DNA of 64,000 nucleotides, taken from an uncultured Planctomycetota bacterium (GTDB taxonomy: Bacteria; Planctomycetota; Phycisphaerae; SM23-33). The notes below the pieces were generated by a model that had not been told where the DNA came from, did no database searches, and saw nothing but the letters and a program-made list of their open reading frames with translations. Position numbers and translations under genes: made by a program. How positions within the stretch are numbered: position 1 is the first letter of the stretch; each line of letters opens with the position of its first letter. Where the stretch lies: assembly GCA_903892515.1 (NCBI GenBank), contig CAITIS010000057.1, forward strand, positions 237,627 through 301,626, in the 5' to 3' direction. This document shows positions 36,893 through 45,040 of the stretch, piece by piece.

Positions 36893-38545
36893 ATGTCTCA
36901 GTTAGCCATGGTGCATCGGAATCCAGCGGGCGTGACGACGGCGGCGGCGCCGGCGGGCATCTGTTTGCGGACGTATCAGCCCGGCGACGAGCGGGCCTGG
37001 GCCGACATCGTCAACGCCACCGACATGGGAGGGGCCTACGACGTCTCCAGCACGAAGAGTTCTCTCACGCAGACAACGCGCTTCGACCCGCAAGGGCTCT
37101 TCTTCGCCTGCGACGCCGCCAGCGGCAGGGCCTTGGCCACCGCCTGCGCGTATTGGACGTACAGTTTCGGCCGGCGCCGCGCCACGCTGCACATGGTGGC
37201 CGCTCTGCCCGAAGCGGCCGGCAAGGGGCTGGGCGCGCTGGTCTGCCAGGCGGTGCTGAACTATTTCGCCCAGCACGGCCAGCGCGAGGTCATCCTCACC
37301 AGCGACGATCATCGTCTGCCCGCCATCGTGACGTATCTCCGCCTGGGCTTTGAGCCGATGCGGTTCCACCGCGGCGAGGATCATCAAGCCCGCTGGCAGG
37401 CCGTGCATGAGAAGCTTGGCGCCAAGGCCGGCGGGACGCTGCGGTTCGCCGGCAGGGGCGAGCCGGTCCGCATCGGCATCCTGGGCCTGCGCCGCGGCAT
37501 GCACCTGACTCCGCACTGGCGGAGCCACCCGGCGGCCCAGATCGTCCAAGGTTGCGACTGGGCCGAACCGGCCCGGCAGAAGTTTCTCTCTCAGCATCCC
37601 AACGCGACGGCCACGGCGGAGTATCAGGATCTTCTGGCCGGTCCGGCCGATGCCCTTTTCCTGGCCAATTGGCTGCCCGAGCATGCGTCCGCCAGCGTGC
37701 AGGCGATGCAGGCCGGCAAGGATGTGCTGTGCGAGGTGACGGGCTTTTACTGCCCCAGCGAGGGCGTGGAACTGGTCGAGGCCGTCGAGCGAACGGGCCG
37801 GCAGTACATGCTGGCGGAGAATGGCCTGTACGGCGCATCCGTGCTGGAGATGGGGTACGTGAACGTCGTCGAGAACAAGCTTGGGGCAATGCGCTACGCC
37901 GAGGGCGACTACGTGTCGGATTGGCGGGCGTCGATGTTCAAGGACGGCCAGCCGACCTGGCGGGCGCACATGCCGCCGCTGATCTACAGCACGCATCCGC
38001 TGGGCCCGCTGCTGCGGCACGGCGATGTCAGGCCCCTGCGGGTGGTCGGCATGCACACCGGTTCGGCCATGGCCGACACCGCCGGCGGCATCGACATGGG
38101 CAGCATGCTGGTGCAATGCTCTGACGGCGCGGTGCTGCGGATCGCCTGCGGGCTAGCGCTCAACCGCCAGCCGCCCAGCTCGTGGCTGTGCCTGTACGGC
38201 ACCAAGGGCAGCTTCGAGACCGACCGCTGGGACGACCGCGTGCACGTGTACGATCCGCAGCGGTCAGGTGCGTGCGGGCCGGTGTCGTATCGCCCCGATG
38301 GTCGCGACGGTCGGCCGATGGACGAAGGACACGTTCAGGCCGACGCCCGGCTGGGCGAGTACTGGATCGAGTCGCTGGCCAATGGCCTGGCCATGCCCAT
38401 TAACGTGTACGAAGCGGCCGACATGACGCTGCCGGGGCTGCTGGGCCATCGTTCGAGCCTCAAAGGCGCCCAGCCCATCGACGTGCCGGACTTCCGCGAC
38501 CCCGCCCAGCGCGACCTGTGGCGGAATGACCGGCGGATTCCGTGA
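36893..38545 (+). CDS. Fusion of a GNAT acetyltransferase and a Gfo/Idh/MocA-type oxidoreductase
   Basis: A 550-residue protein. Residues about 10-165 form a GNAT fold: the acetyl-CoA loop is EAAGKGLGALV (about 102-112) and LPAIVTYLRLGFEPMRFH (about 140-157) is the usual C-terminal strand. Residues about 180-550 form a Gfo/Idh/MocA-like protein, starting with VRIGILGLRRGMHL, in which the usual GxGxxG nucleotide loop is altered to GLRRG. CEVTGFYCPSEGVELVEAVE matches the region after the second nucleotide-binding strand, where EKP is normally found and is replaced here. The GYVNVVENKLG segment leads into the substrate domain. Acetylation of an amino sugar coupled to its oxidation is conceivable. 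The ATG at 36893 follows a weak GGGA site. Confidence 0.8.
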   Translation: MSQLAMVHRNPAGVTTAAAPAGICLRTYQPGDERAWADIVNATDMGGAYDVSSTKSSLTQTTRFDPQGLFFACDAASGRALATACAYWTYSFGRRRATLHMVAALPEAAGKGLGALVCQAVLNYFAQHGQREVILTSDDHRLPAIVTYLRLGFEPMRFHRGEDHQARWQAVHEKLGAKAGGTLRFAGRGEPVRIGILGLRRGMHLTPHWRSHPAAQIVQGCDWAEPARQKFLSQHPNATATAEYQDLLAGPADALFLANWLPEHASASVQAMQAGKDVLCEVTGFYCPSEGVELVEAVERTGRQYMLAENGLYGASVLEMGYVNVVENKLGAMRYAEGDYVSDWRASMFKDGQPTWRAHMPPLIYSTHPLGPLLRHGDVRPLRVVGMHTGSAMADTAGGIDMGSMLVQCSDGAVLRIACGLALNRQPPSSWLCLYGTKGSFETDRWDDRVHVYDPQRSGACGPVSYRPDGRDGRPMDEGHVQADARLGEYWIESLANGLAMPINVYEAADMTLPGLLGHRSSLKGAQPIDVPDFRDPAQRDLWRNDRRIP

Positions 38546-38561
38546 GAGAAGATAGCAAATG

Positions 38562-38633
38562 CCAGATATTAGATAGTAGATATTAGTAGACGGAGACGTG
38601 CACGGTTCCTGATATCTGATATCTGACCCTAGA
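38562..38633. repeat. Inverted pair of 7-bp-unit arrays (TTAGATA type)
   Basis: Four degenerate heptads of TTAGATA type at 38562-38589 face three to four heptads of TATCTGA type (the reverse complement) at 38606-38633, with a 16-bp spacer. The right array runs into the TAG stop (38629-38631) of the minus-strand gene. This is the same architecture as the arrays in the gsp operon and at 50004-50116, but with a different unit sequence. Confidence 0.75.
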
Positions 38634-39570
38634 ACTCGTTCAGTTCATGCTTCACGCGGACGTCGCGCGGGAGCAGGTAGGCGTGGTCGCCGGAGGGGAT
38701 GATTTCGCCGGAGACATAGAATTCGCGGGCGACGGGTTCCTTGCGGTCGTTGAGTTCCTGCAGCCGCTGCAACATGGCGCAGGGCATCAGCCGCAGCGGC
38801 GGGTCTTGCAGCGTATTGTCGGCCTCGAAGGCGACTTCGTACCAGCCCTCGGCGTCGGGGCCGTGGAAGCGGACGATGCGATTGGCGACGATCCGCTCGG
38901 GTCCGGCCTTGAGGGGTTGGCGGGCGGGCGTCAGACTTTTGAAGGCGCTCTTGGGGATCTCGGTGTTGCGGAACGGCAGCACCGGCCTGACCGGATCGAC
39001 GTTGAGCATCGAGCGCGCGATCTGCTCTGAATACGCGGCCTTGCTGGTCGGCTGGCTGGCTGGCCGGGACACCGAGGCCGGCGCGGCAGCGGGCGCCGGA
39101 GCGGGCGCTACCGGCATCACGGCCGGCACGGGGGCCATCTGGACCGCAAAGGCCGTCTTGCGCAGCAGGAAGTAGTAGCTGTTCTTGTACAGGTACACTT
39201 CGCCGGAGAGCAGCAGCTTTTCCTCGGGCTGTTCGCGCATGATCCGCAGCGTCTCATCCAGCAGCTCACACGGCAGCATTCGCACCAGTCCGACGCGCGG
39301 CTCGCGGATCGTCCACCATTTGCCTTCGTCGTCTTTGACGGGCTGGCCGGGCAGGTCGAGCACGCTGCTGCCGTCGGAGAGAAGCGGCACGTCAGGGATC
39401 TTTACGGGGTTGTCGATGAACGTCGGCGCCAGGCCGGGATCGTCCGAAACGTCCTGAATGTCCGGAACCACCGTCTTGCGCGGCGGGTGGGCGTCGGTGC
39501 GAGAGTTATGAACGGCCAAGGCGCACGTGCAGACAGCCAAGGCCAACAGGATGCACAAAACCATCTTCAT
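38629..39570 (-). CDS. Exported hypothetical protein with internal duplication
   Basis: A 313-residue protein of unknown function. The start at MKMVLCILLALAVCTCALA gives a signal peptide. Two halves are homologous: VRMLPCELLDETLRIM ... LLLSGEVYLYKNSYYFLLR (about residues 96-140) and LRLMPCAMLQRLQELN ... FYVSGEIIPSGDHAYLLPR (about 257-305). They are joined by a proline/alanine-rich linker (APAPAPAAAPASVSRPAS). The shared LPC and SGE motifs probably mark a small beta domain in the periplasm. No catalytic motif is visible and the neighbours give no hint of function. Confidence 0.7.
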   Translation of the reverse strand: MKMVLCILLALAVCTCALAVHNSRTDAHPPRKTVVPDIQDVSDDPGLAPTFIDNPVKIPDVPLLSDGSSVLDLPGQPVKDDEGKWWTIREPRVGLVRMLPCELLDETLRIMREQPEEKLLLSGEVYLYKNSYYFLLRKTAFAVQMAPVPAVMPVAPAPAPAAAPASVSRPASQPTSKAAYSEQIARSMLNVDPVRPVLPFRNTEIPKSAFKSLTPARQPLKAGPERIVANRIVRFHGPDAEGWYEVAFEADNTLQDPPLRLMPCAMLQRLQELNDRKEPVAREFYVSGEIIPSGDHAYLLPRDVRVKHELNEF

Positions 39571-39919
39571 GAACGTCTCATTGTACTGCCGTTGCGGGGT
39601 GAGGTTCAAGCTTTGGCCAGTGATGGACAGGCACCGTCGATTGACGGGTGCCATGGGCAGCCCGTTGTTCGGGGCTGGCCATGCTGTGAGCGTTTGTGCA
39701 TGGCCAAGCTAAGACGACAGCCTGACCATGCCACCCAGCCGAACGATGGCTGGCAACCCGAACCGTTAAACGTGGTTGCTTCGCTTCGCTGCGCAAACCA
39801 CGGCACCTGGCTTCGTTTCGCTGCGCAAACCACGGCACCTGGCACCTGGCTTTGTAGGGTGGGCCGAGCGTATCCGCGAGTCCCACCAATCGCGGGCAAG
39901 CCTGCCCGCCCTACGCGCT
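39571..39919. repeat. Intergenic palindromic repeats between the hypothetical gene and aconitase
   Basis: About 350 bp without a gene. A stretch with CATGGCCA/TGGCCATG-type and GGTGCCATGG motifs (about 39625-39740) resembles the repeats inside the S41 protease gene. A tandem copy of about 27 bp containing CGCAAACCACGGCACCTGG occurs at about 39783-39848. A REP-type dyad begins GTAGGGTGGGC and ends GCCCGCCCTAC (39856-39915) immediately after the aconitase stop codon. Confidence 0.55.
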
Positions 39920-41989
39920 CTACTTGCCGCCGTCGCGGGTGTACTTCAGCAGCCCGCCGGAGGCCAGGATCTTCCGTTGCCGCGGCGAGAGCTGGATCTT
40001 GCAGGCGAAGTCACAGCCACGCGTCACGTTCCGCACGCGGATCGTCTCGCTGGCTTCGACCGTCTTGCTCACGTCGGTCACGGCCAGTTCGTCGCCGGCT
40101 TCGATGCGGTCATAATCGGCCGGGTTTTCGAAGATCAGCGGCAGGATGGCGAAGTTGACCAGGTTGGCCTGGTGGATTCGTTCGATGCTCTTGGCGATGA
40201 CGGCCCGCACGCCCAGGTACATCGGGCACAGGGCGGCGTGCTCGCGCGACGAGCCCTGGCCGTAGCTTTCGCCGGCGACGATGACGGCGGACTTGCCGGC
40301 CTTACCGGCCGACTGGCAGCGCTGGGCGAAGGTCATCTCGCCGGGCTTGTTCAGCGGGTTAAAGACGTACTTGGCGTACTCGGGCACGTTCGAGCGGAAC
40401 TTCAGCAGCGTGCCCGCGGGCATGATGTGGTCGGTGGTGATCTTGTCGCCGACCTTGATGGCCGCCACCGCTTGCAGCGGGTCGGGCAGCACCTGGCCCG
40501 AGGGCGGCTTGACGATAGTTTCAGAGTAGGCGACTTCGACGTGCGAGCCGTCGGAGGGCGGGGCGATCATCATGCCGTCGTCGAGCTTGAAGGCCTTGGG
40601 CTCGGCAATGGCGGGGTACGCGAAGCCCAGGCTGCGCGGATCGGTGAACTTGCCGGTGATGGCGGCCGCCACGGCCGTTTCGGGGGAAACGAGGTAGACC
40701 TTGTCATCCGCGGTGCCGCTTCGGCCGGTGAAGTTCCGGTTGCACGTGCGCAGGCTCACCCGGCCATTGCCCGGCGAAAAGCCCTGCCCGATGCACGGCC
40801 CGCAGGCCGATTCGAGAATTCGCGCCCCTGCGGCCACCAGGTCGGCCAAGGCGCCGTTCTCGGCGATCATGGCCAGCACCTGCCGGCTGCCCGGGGCGAT
40901 GCCCAACTCGACGCGCGGGTGCACCGTCCGGCCCTTCAAGGCGGCGGCCACGACCATCAAATCGTGGAAGCTCGAATTCGTACACGAGCCGATCAAGACC
41001 TGATCGACGGCCACGTCGGCCAGTTCGGCCACGGGCACGATGTACTCGGGCGAGCCGGGCCGGGCCGTCAGCGGCACGAGTTGGGACAGGTCAATGACAA
41101 TCCGGCTGAAGCTGGCCTGGACCATGCCCTTGTCGTCGGGGGCGGAGATTTCCGCATCGGCGCAATAGGCGCGGATGTTGGCGATGGCGGCGGCGTCCTT
41201 CTCGGCGTGCAGCTTCTTGGTGATCTTGTCGTACTGGGCGTTGGCTTCGGGCAGCAGCGGGGCAAAGCCCTTGTCCCGGCCCTGGGCCTTGAGGAACTCG
41301 TGCGTGACTTCATCGGCGGGAAAGACGCTGGTGGTCACGCCCAACTCGGCGCCCATATTCGTGCACGTGGAGCGGCCTGGGACGCTGAGGCTCTTGACGC
41401 CCTCGCCGAAGTACTCGACCACGCAGCCGACGTTGCCGCGCGTGGTCAGGATCGACAGCAGCCGCAGGATGATGTCCTTGGGCGCCACCCATGGCCGGAG
41501 CTGGCCGGTGAGTTCCACGCCGATGACGGTGGGGCAGGGCAGGTAGAACGAGCCGCCGCCCATGGCCACGGCCACGTCCAGCCCGCCGGCGCCCACGGCG
41601 AAGCTGCCGATGCCGCCGGCAGTGGGGGTGTGGCTGTCGCTGCCTAAGAGCGTCTTACCCGGCAGGGCGAAGCGTTCCAGGTGAACCTGGTGGCAGATGC
41701 CGTTGCCGGGGCGGCTGAAGTACACGCCGGCCTTGGCGGCAATGCTCTGCAGGTACAGGTGGTCGTTATGGTTTTCCGGCCCGTTCTGGGCCATGTTGTG
41801 ATCGACGTAGCTGACGGAGGCCTCGGTGCGGACCCTGGCCAAGTCCATGGCCTCGAACAGCAGGTAGCTGGTCGTGCCGGTGGCGTCCTGCGTCAACGTC
41901 TGGTCGATGCGGATGCCGATCTCGCCGGATGAAAGCTGCCCGTTGGTCAGGTGCGCCTTTAGAATCTTCTCTACGACGGTTCCACGCAT
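39920..41989 (-). CDS. acn: Aconitate hydratase family protein
   Basis: A 689-residue cytosolic enzyme of the aconitase superfamily, converting citrate to isocitrate in the TCA cycle. The three [4Fe-4S] cysteines are in GSCTNSS (about residue 337) and ACGPCIG (about 398-404). The DSHTPTAGGIG block near residue 119 and the swivel-domain block AGESYGQGSSREHAA near 573 are characteristic. Length and order match the mitochondrial-type aconitases of many bacteria; a homoaconitase or isopropylmalate isomerase role is less likely because large and small domains are fused in this way. The ribosome binding site AGGAA is part of a heptad repeat array directly upstream of the ATG (41996-42032). Confidence 0.9.
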   Translation of the reverse strand: MRGTVVEKILKAHLTNGQLSSGEIGIRIDQTLTQDATGTTSYLLFEAMDLARVRTEASVSYVDHNMAQNGPENHNDHLYLQSIAAKAGVYFSRPGNGICHQVHLERFALPGKTLLGSDSHTPTAGGIGSFAVGAGGLDVAVAMGGGSFYLPCPTVIGVELTGQLRPWVAPKDIILRLLSILTTRGNVGCVVEYFGEGVKSLSVPGRSTCTNMGAELGVTTSVFPADEVTHEFLKAQGRDKGFAPLLPEANAQYDKITKKLHAEKDAAAIANIRAYCADAEISAPDDKGMVQASFSRIVIDLSQLVPLTARPGSPEYIVPVAELADVAVDQVLIGSCTNSSFHDLMVVAAALKGRTVHPRVELGIAPGSRQVLAMIAENGALADLVAAGARILESACGPCIGQGFSPGNGRVSLRTCNRNFTGRSGTADDKVYLVSPETAVAAAITGKFTDPRSLGFAYPAIAEPKAFKLDDGMMIAPPSDGSHVEVAYSETIVKPPSGQVLPDPLQAVAAIKVGDKITTDHIMPAGTLLKFRSNVPEYAKYVFNPLNKPGEMTFAQRCQSAGKAGKSAVIVAGESYGQGSSREHAALCPMYLGVRAVIAKSIERIHQANLVNFAILPLIFENPADYDRIEAGDELAVTDVSKTVEASETIRVRNVTRGCDFACKIQLSPRQRKILASGGLLKYTRDGGK

Positions 41990-41995
41990 TGCTGG

Positions 41996-42032
41996 TTCCT
42001 CGTTCTTCGTGAATTCGTTCCTCGTGAACTCG
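41996..42032 (-). repeat. Array of 7- to 8-bp units at the aconitase start codon
   Basis: Five units of TTCCTCG / TGAACTCG type on the plus strand lie directly before the aconitase start. Read on the minus strand, the unit nearest the gene contains AGGAAC and appears to be the ribosome binding site, seven bases from the ATG. No inverted partner is obvious. Confidence 0.6.
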
Positions 42033-42309
42033 ATGCTTTGTGCACCCTTAGCTCACGTTCCGACGTCCATGGCGATTTCGGTAGTTTACCAAAAACGTCC
42101 CCGTCAGCACTCAGTGGGTTACAATCGTTTCATGGACGCAGCATCCGAAACGCCGCCGGGCGATGCGCGACCAGGGCCGACCCAGTCAATTGAAACGGGT
42201 GCTATGGCGATGGCCACAGCACCCGTTCTTATTTCAGGTAGGGCGGGCACTGCCCGCCGTTCTGGGTCTTTCTCTCATGAGCGTTCGTCGGGCGATGCCC
42301 GACCTACAT
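42033..42309. other. Intergenic region with REP-type palindrome
   Basis: About 280 bp without a gene between aconitase and typA. The palindrome GGCGGGC/GCCCGCC at about 42239-42262 and an inverted relative (GGGCGATGCCCGACCTAC, about 42287-42304) end just before the typA stop codon. They resemble the palindrome at 35529-35553. Confidence 0.55.
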
Positions 42310-44163
42310 CTACGCCTCGCTGGTCGCCAGCTTGCGGGTATCGCGCTTGCGGTCGTTCTCTTTCAGGGCCCGCTTGCGCAGCCGGACCGAGCCGGGCGTC
42401 AATTCCACCAGCTCGTCGTCGGCGATGTATTCCAGGGCCACTTCCAGCGACATTCTCCGCGCCGCCTTGAGCGTCACGGTGGCTTCCTTGGTGGCCATAC
42501 GCATGTTCGTCAGCCGCTTGGCCTTGACCACGTTGATGGGGATGTCATTGTCCTTGCAGTGCTCGCCGACGACCTGGCCTTCGTACACCTTTTCGCCGGG
42601 CAGCACGAACATCACGCCGCGGTCGGCCAGGTTTTCCAGGGCGTAGTTGGTCACCGTGCCGGTCTCCATGGCGATCATCACGCCGTTCTGCCGGCCGGGA
42701 ATCGAGCCACGGAGGGGCCCGTACTTCTCGAAGGTGTGGTGCATGATGGCCTCGCCCTGCGTGGCGTTGAGCATGCGGTTGCGCAGGCCGATGAGGCCGC
42801 GGGCGGGCACGGTGAATTCCAGGTACGTCCGGCCAGCACGCGTGTCCATCTTGACCATCTCGCCGCGGCGGTCGCCCATGAGCTGCATCACCGACCCGAT
42901 GCTCTCGCTGGGCACGTCCACCGTCAGCCGCTCGATGGGCTCGTTCTTCTCGCCGTTGATTTGCTTGTAGATGACGTCGGGCTTGCCGATGGTCAGCTCG
43001 TAGCCCTCGCGCCGCATGTTCTCCAACAGAATGCCCAGGTGCAGCAGGCCTCGCCCGGCCACGTCGAATTCGTCATTGCCCTCGCCATCTTTGACCTGCA
43101 AGGCCACGTTGGACTGAAGCTCTTTCGCCAGCCGGTCGCGCAGGTGGCGGCTGGTGACGTACTTGCCTTCCTGGCCGGCAAAGGGGCCGTTGTTGATGCG
43201 GAAGGTCATGTGCAGCGTCGGCTCATCGACCTTGACGGCCGGCAGCGTCTGCGGGTTCTCCGGGTCAGTCAGCGTGTCGCCGATATCGATCTTCTCCAGG
43301 CCGACGACCGCGCAAATGTCGCCCACATCGATGTGATCGACCTCCACGCGTCCCAGCCGCTCGAAGCGGAAGATTTGCGCCACCTTCTGCCGCGTCTGCG
43401 TGCCGAAGCGGTCGATGGTCAGCACGGTCTGGCCGCTCTTGAGTTCACCGGCGAACACCCGGCCGATGCCGATGCGGCCGACGTAGTCGCTGTAGTCCAG
43501 GCTGGTGATCAGCATGGCCAGCGGGGCCTTGGCGTCAAGGTTGGGCACGGGCACGTGCTTGATAATGGCCTCGAACAGCGGGTGAATGTCGCCCTCGCCG
43601 GGCTTGGGCAGGTTCTGCGCGTCCATGGTCGCCCAGCCATCTTTGCCGGAGGCGTACACGATGGGGAACTCCAGGGCCTCGTCACCGGCGCCCAGGTCGA
43701 TCATAAGGTCGAAGACCTCGCTGATGACGCCCTCGGGACGGGCCTCGGGGCGGTCCATCTTGTTTACGACGATGATGGGCGTTAAGCCATTGGACAGGGC
43801 CTTGCCCAGCACGTAGCGGGTCTGGGGCATCGTGCCGTCCACGGCATCGACCAGCAGCAGCACGCCGTCGGCCATCTTGAGCACGCGCTCGACCTCGCCG
43901 CCGAAGTCCGCGTGGCCGGGGGTGTCGATGATGTTGATGTGGTAGCTGTTGCCTTCGCGGTCGATGTACTCGATGGCGCAGTTCTTGGACAAAATGGTGA
44001 TGCCGCGTTCGCGCTCCAGGGGGTTGGAGTCCAGGATACAGTCGCCCTGCAATTCGCTGGCCCGGTACTGCCCGGACTGGCGAAGGAGTTGATCGACCAG
44101 CGTGGTCTTGCCGTGGTCAACGTGCGCGATAATAGCAACATTGCGAATTTCACTGCGATTCAT
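42310..44163 (-). CDS. typA: Ribosome-associated GTPase TypA/BipA
   Basis: A 617-residue translational GTPase. The G motifs are AHVDHGKTT (G1, residues 14-22), RGIT (G2), [14 protein letters not shown] (G3), [13 protein letters not shown] (G4) and YASGKDGW (G5). Domain II follows ([14 protein letters not shown]), then the EF-G-like domains III and V ([21 protein letters not shown]) and the TypA-specific C-terminal domain with [16 protein letters not shown]-like sequence (here [16 protein letters not shown]). TypA binds 70S ribosomes and assists assembly and stress adaptation. Length is standard. A good sigma-70-type promoter lies about 120 bp upstream. Confidence 0.97.
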   Translation of the reverse strand: MNRSEIRNVAIIAHVDHGKTTLVDQLLRQSGQYRASELQGDCILDSNPLERERGITILSKNCAIEYIDREGNSYHINIIDTPGHADFGGEVERVLKMADGVLLLVDAVDGTMPQTRYVLGKALSNGLTPIIVVNKMDRPEARPEGVISEVFDLMIDLGAGDEALEFPIVYASGKDGWATMDAQNLPKPGEGDIHPLFEAIIKHVPVPNLDAKAPLAMLITSLDYSDYVGRIGIGRVFAGELKSGQTVLTIDRFGTQTRQKVAQIFRFERLGRVEVDHIDVGDICAVVGLEKIDIGDTLTDPENPQTLPAVKVDEPTLHMTFRINNGPFAGQEGKYVTSRHLRDRLAKELQSNVALQVKDGEGNDEFDVAGRGLLHLGILLENMRREGYELTIGKPDVIYKQINGEKNEPIERLTVDVPSESIGSVMQLMGDRRGEMVKMDTRAGRTYLEFTVPARGLIGLRNRMLNATQGEAIMHHTFEKYGPLRGSIPGRQNGVMIAMETGTVTNYALENLADRGVMFVLPGEKVYEGQVVGEHCKDNDIPINVVKAKRLTNMRMATKEATVTLKAARRMSLEVALEYIADDELVELTPGSVRLRKRALKENDRKRDTRKLATSEA

Positions 44164-44280
44164 GGCGGTTTTGCTCGATTCAGAAAAAAGAAGAGGAAAC
44201 GGTTCAGCCGACGCGTTGGTCGTCTACCGTTCGTGGCGGGACAGGTCTTTTGGGGCGTTACGTCGAATCATAAGTTCCCC

Positions 44281-44309
44281 ATTATGCGCAATAAAAGCGT
44301 GCGCGTCAA
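44281..44309 (-). promoter_or_regulatory. Sigma-70-type promoter of typA
   Basis: On the minus strand TTGACG (44304-44309) and CATAAT (44281-44286) are separated by exactly 17 bp. Five of six positions match the consensus in each hexamer. The predicted transcript leader is about 110 bases. Confidence 0.65.
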
Positions 44310-44398
44310 GCTTTAGACGCCCGTGATGGCCATGAAGTTTCGATTAAACGCGCGATAGCCGGGGATGCTGCCGGTCGCGAGAACGTGGGCGTGGGTGT

Positions 44399-44662
44399 CT
44401 ATTTCCCCCGGTAGACGTCCTTGCGGTGCCCGATGGCAATTACAATCACAGTCAGGACATCGTCGCGGATCGTGTACACGATGCGGTAGTTGCCGGCCCT
44501 GACGCGGTAGTGATTCTCGTGGGCGCTGAGCTTCTGGCTGCCCTGGCCTCTCGGATGCTGCGCCAGTGCGTCAATGGCGGCGGCAACGTCCCGCCTGGCC
44601 GTAAGCGGCAATCGTTCAAGTTCCTTCCCTGCCGACCGCTTGATCTCGATCCGGTAGGGCAT
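44399..44662 (-). CDS. RelE/ParE-family toxin
   Basis: An 87-residue basic protein. YRIEIKRSAGKELERLP at the start, the central HYRVRAGNYRIVYTI and the end VIVIAIGHRKDVYR are the standard RelE segments. The family cleaves mRNA at the ribosomal A site. It follows the antitoxin gene by three bases, as is usual for relBE-type operons where the antitoxin comes first. Confidence 0.92.
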   Translation of the reverse strand: MPYRIEIKRSAGKELERLPLTARRDVAAAIDALAQHPRGQGSQKLSAHENHYRVRAGNYRIVYTIRDDVLTVIVIAIGHRKDVYRGK

Positions 44663-44665
44663 TCT

Positions 44666-44905
44666 CTAGAGTCCCAGGTCGGCCTTGACTTTTGTCCAGG
44701 GCTCGGAGGGCTCCTTCATTCTGCGGCGAATGGCCGCCAGATCGGCGCGCTTCTCCAACTCCTCCAGCAGCTGGGCATCTTCGATGGAAACCAGCACCGC
44801 CCGGTCTTTGTGCCGATGGATCACTACCCGCTCTCCGCCGTAAACCACCCGGCTGACGAGGCTTGAGAGGTCGGTCCGGGCCTTGGTCATTGTAACTTCT
44901 GTCAT
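44666..44905 (-). CDS. Phd/YefM-family antitoxin
   Basis: A 79-residue protein. The start at MTEVTMTKARTDLSSLV is chosen because AAGGA lies seven bases before it and because the promoter -10 element would fall inside any longer form. The segment GGERVVIHRHKDRAVLVSIED is typical of the Phd/YefM DNA-binding fold; the acidic and amphipathic C-terminus should wrap the toxin. It should repress its own operon through the operator at 44918-44941. Confidence 0.9.
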   Translation of the reverse strand: MTEVTMTKARTDLSSLVSRVVYGGERVVIHRHKDRAVLVSIEDAQLLEELEKRADLAAIRRRMKEPSEPWTKVKADLGL

Positions 44906-44917
44906 GTTTGCATCCTT

Positions 44918-44962
44918 GTTAACTTCTGTAATAAGTGTAACATTGTCGAGGGTTTGCTTCAA
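44918..44962 (-). promoter_or_regulatory. Promoter and likely operator of the toxin-antitoxin operon
   Basis: On the minus strand TTGAAG (44957-44962) and TACACT (44934-44939) are 17 bp apart. An imperfect dyad (GTTACACTT ... AAGTTAAC, 44918-44941) overlaps the -10 element, and the decamer ACAGAAGTTA is repeated once more inside the start of the antitoxin gene. This arrangement suits autoregulation by the Phd-type protein. Confidence 0.6.
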
Positions 44963-45040
44963 GCTGATTCTGGATCAGAAGGTTGCCGCACACACGAGGT
45001 TATCGTAGCCTTTAGCGCACGTTCACTAAGGAGTTTCGCT

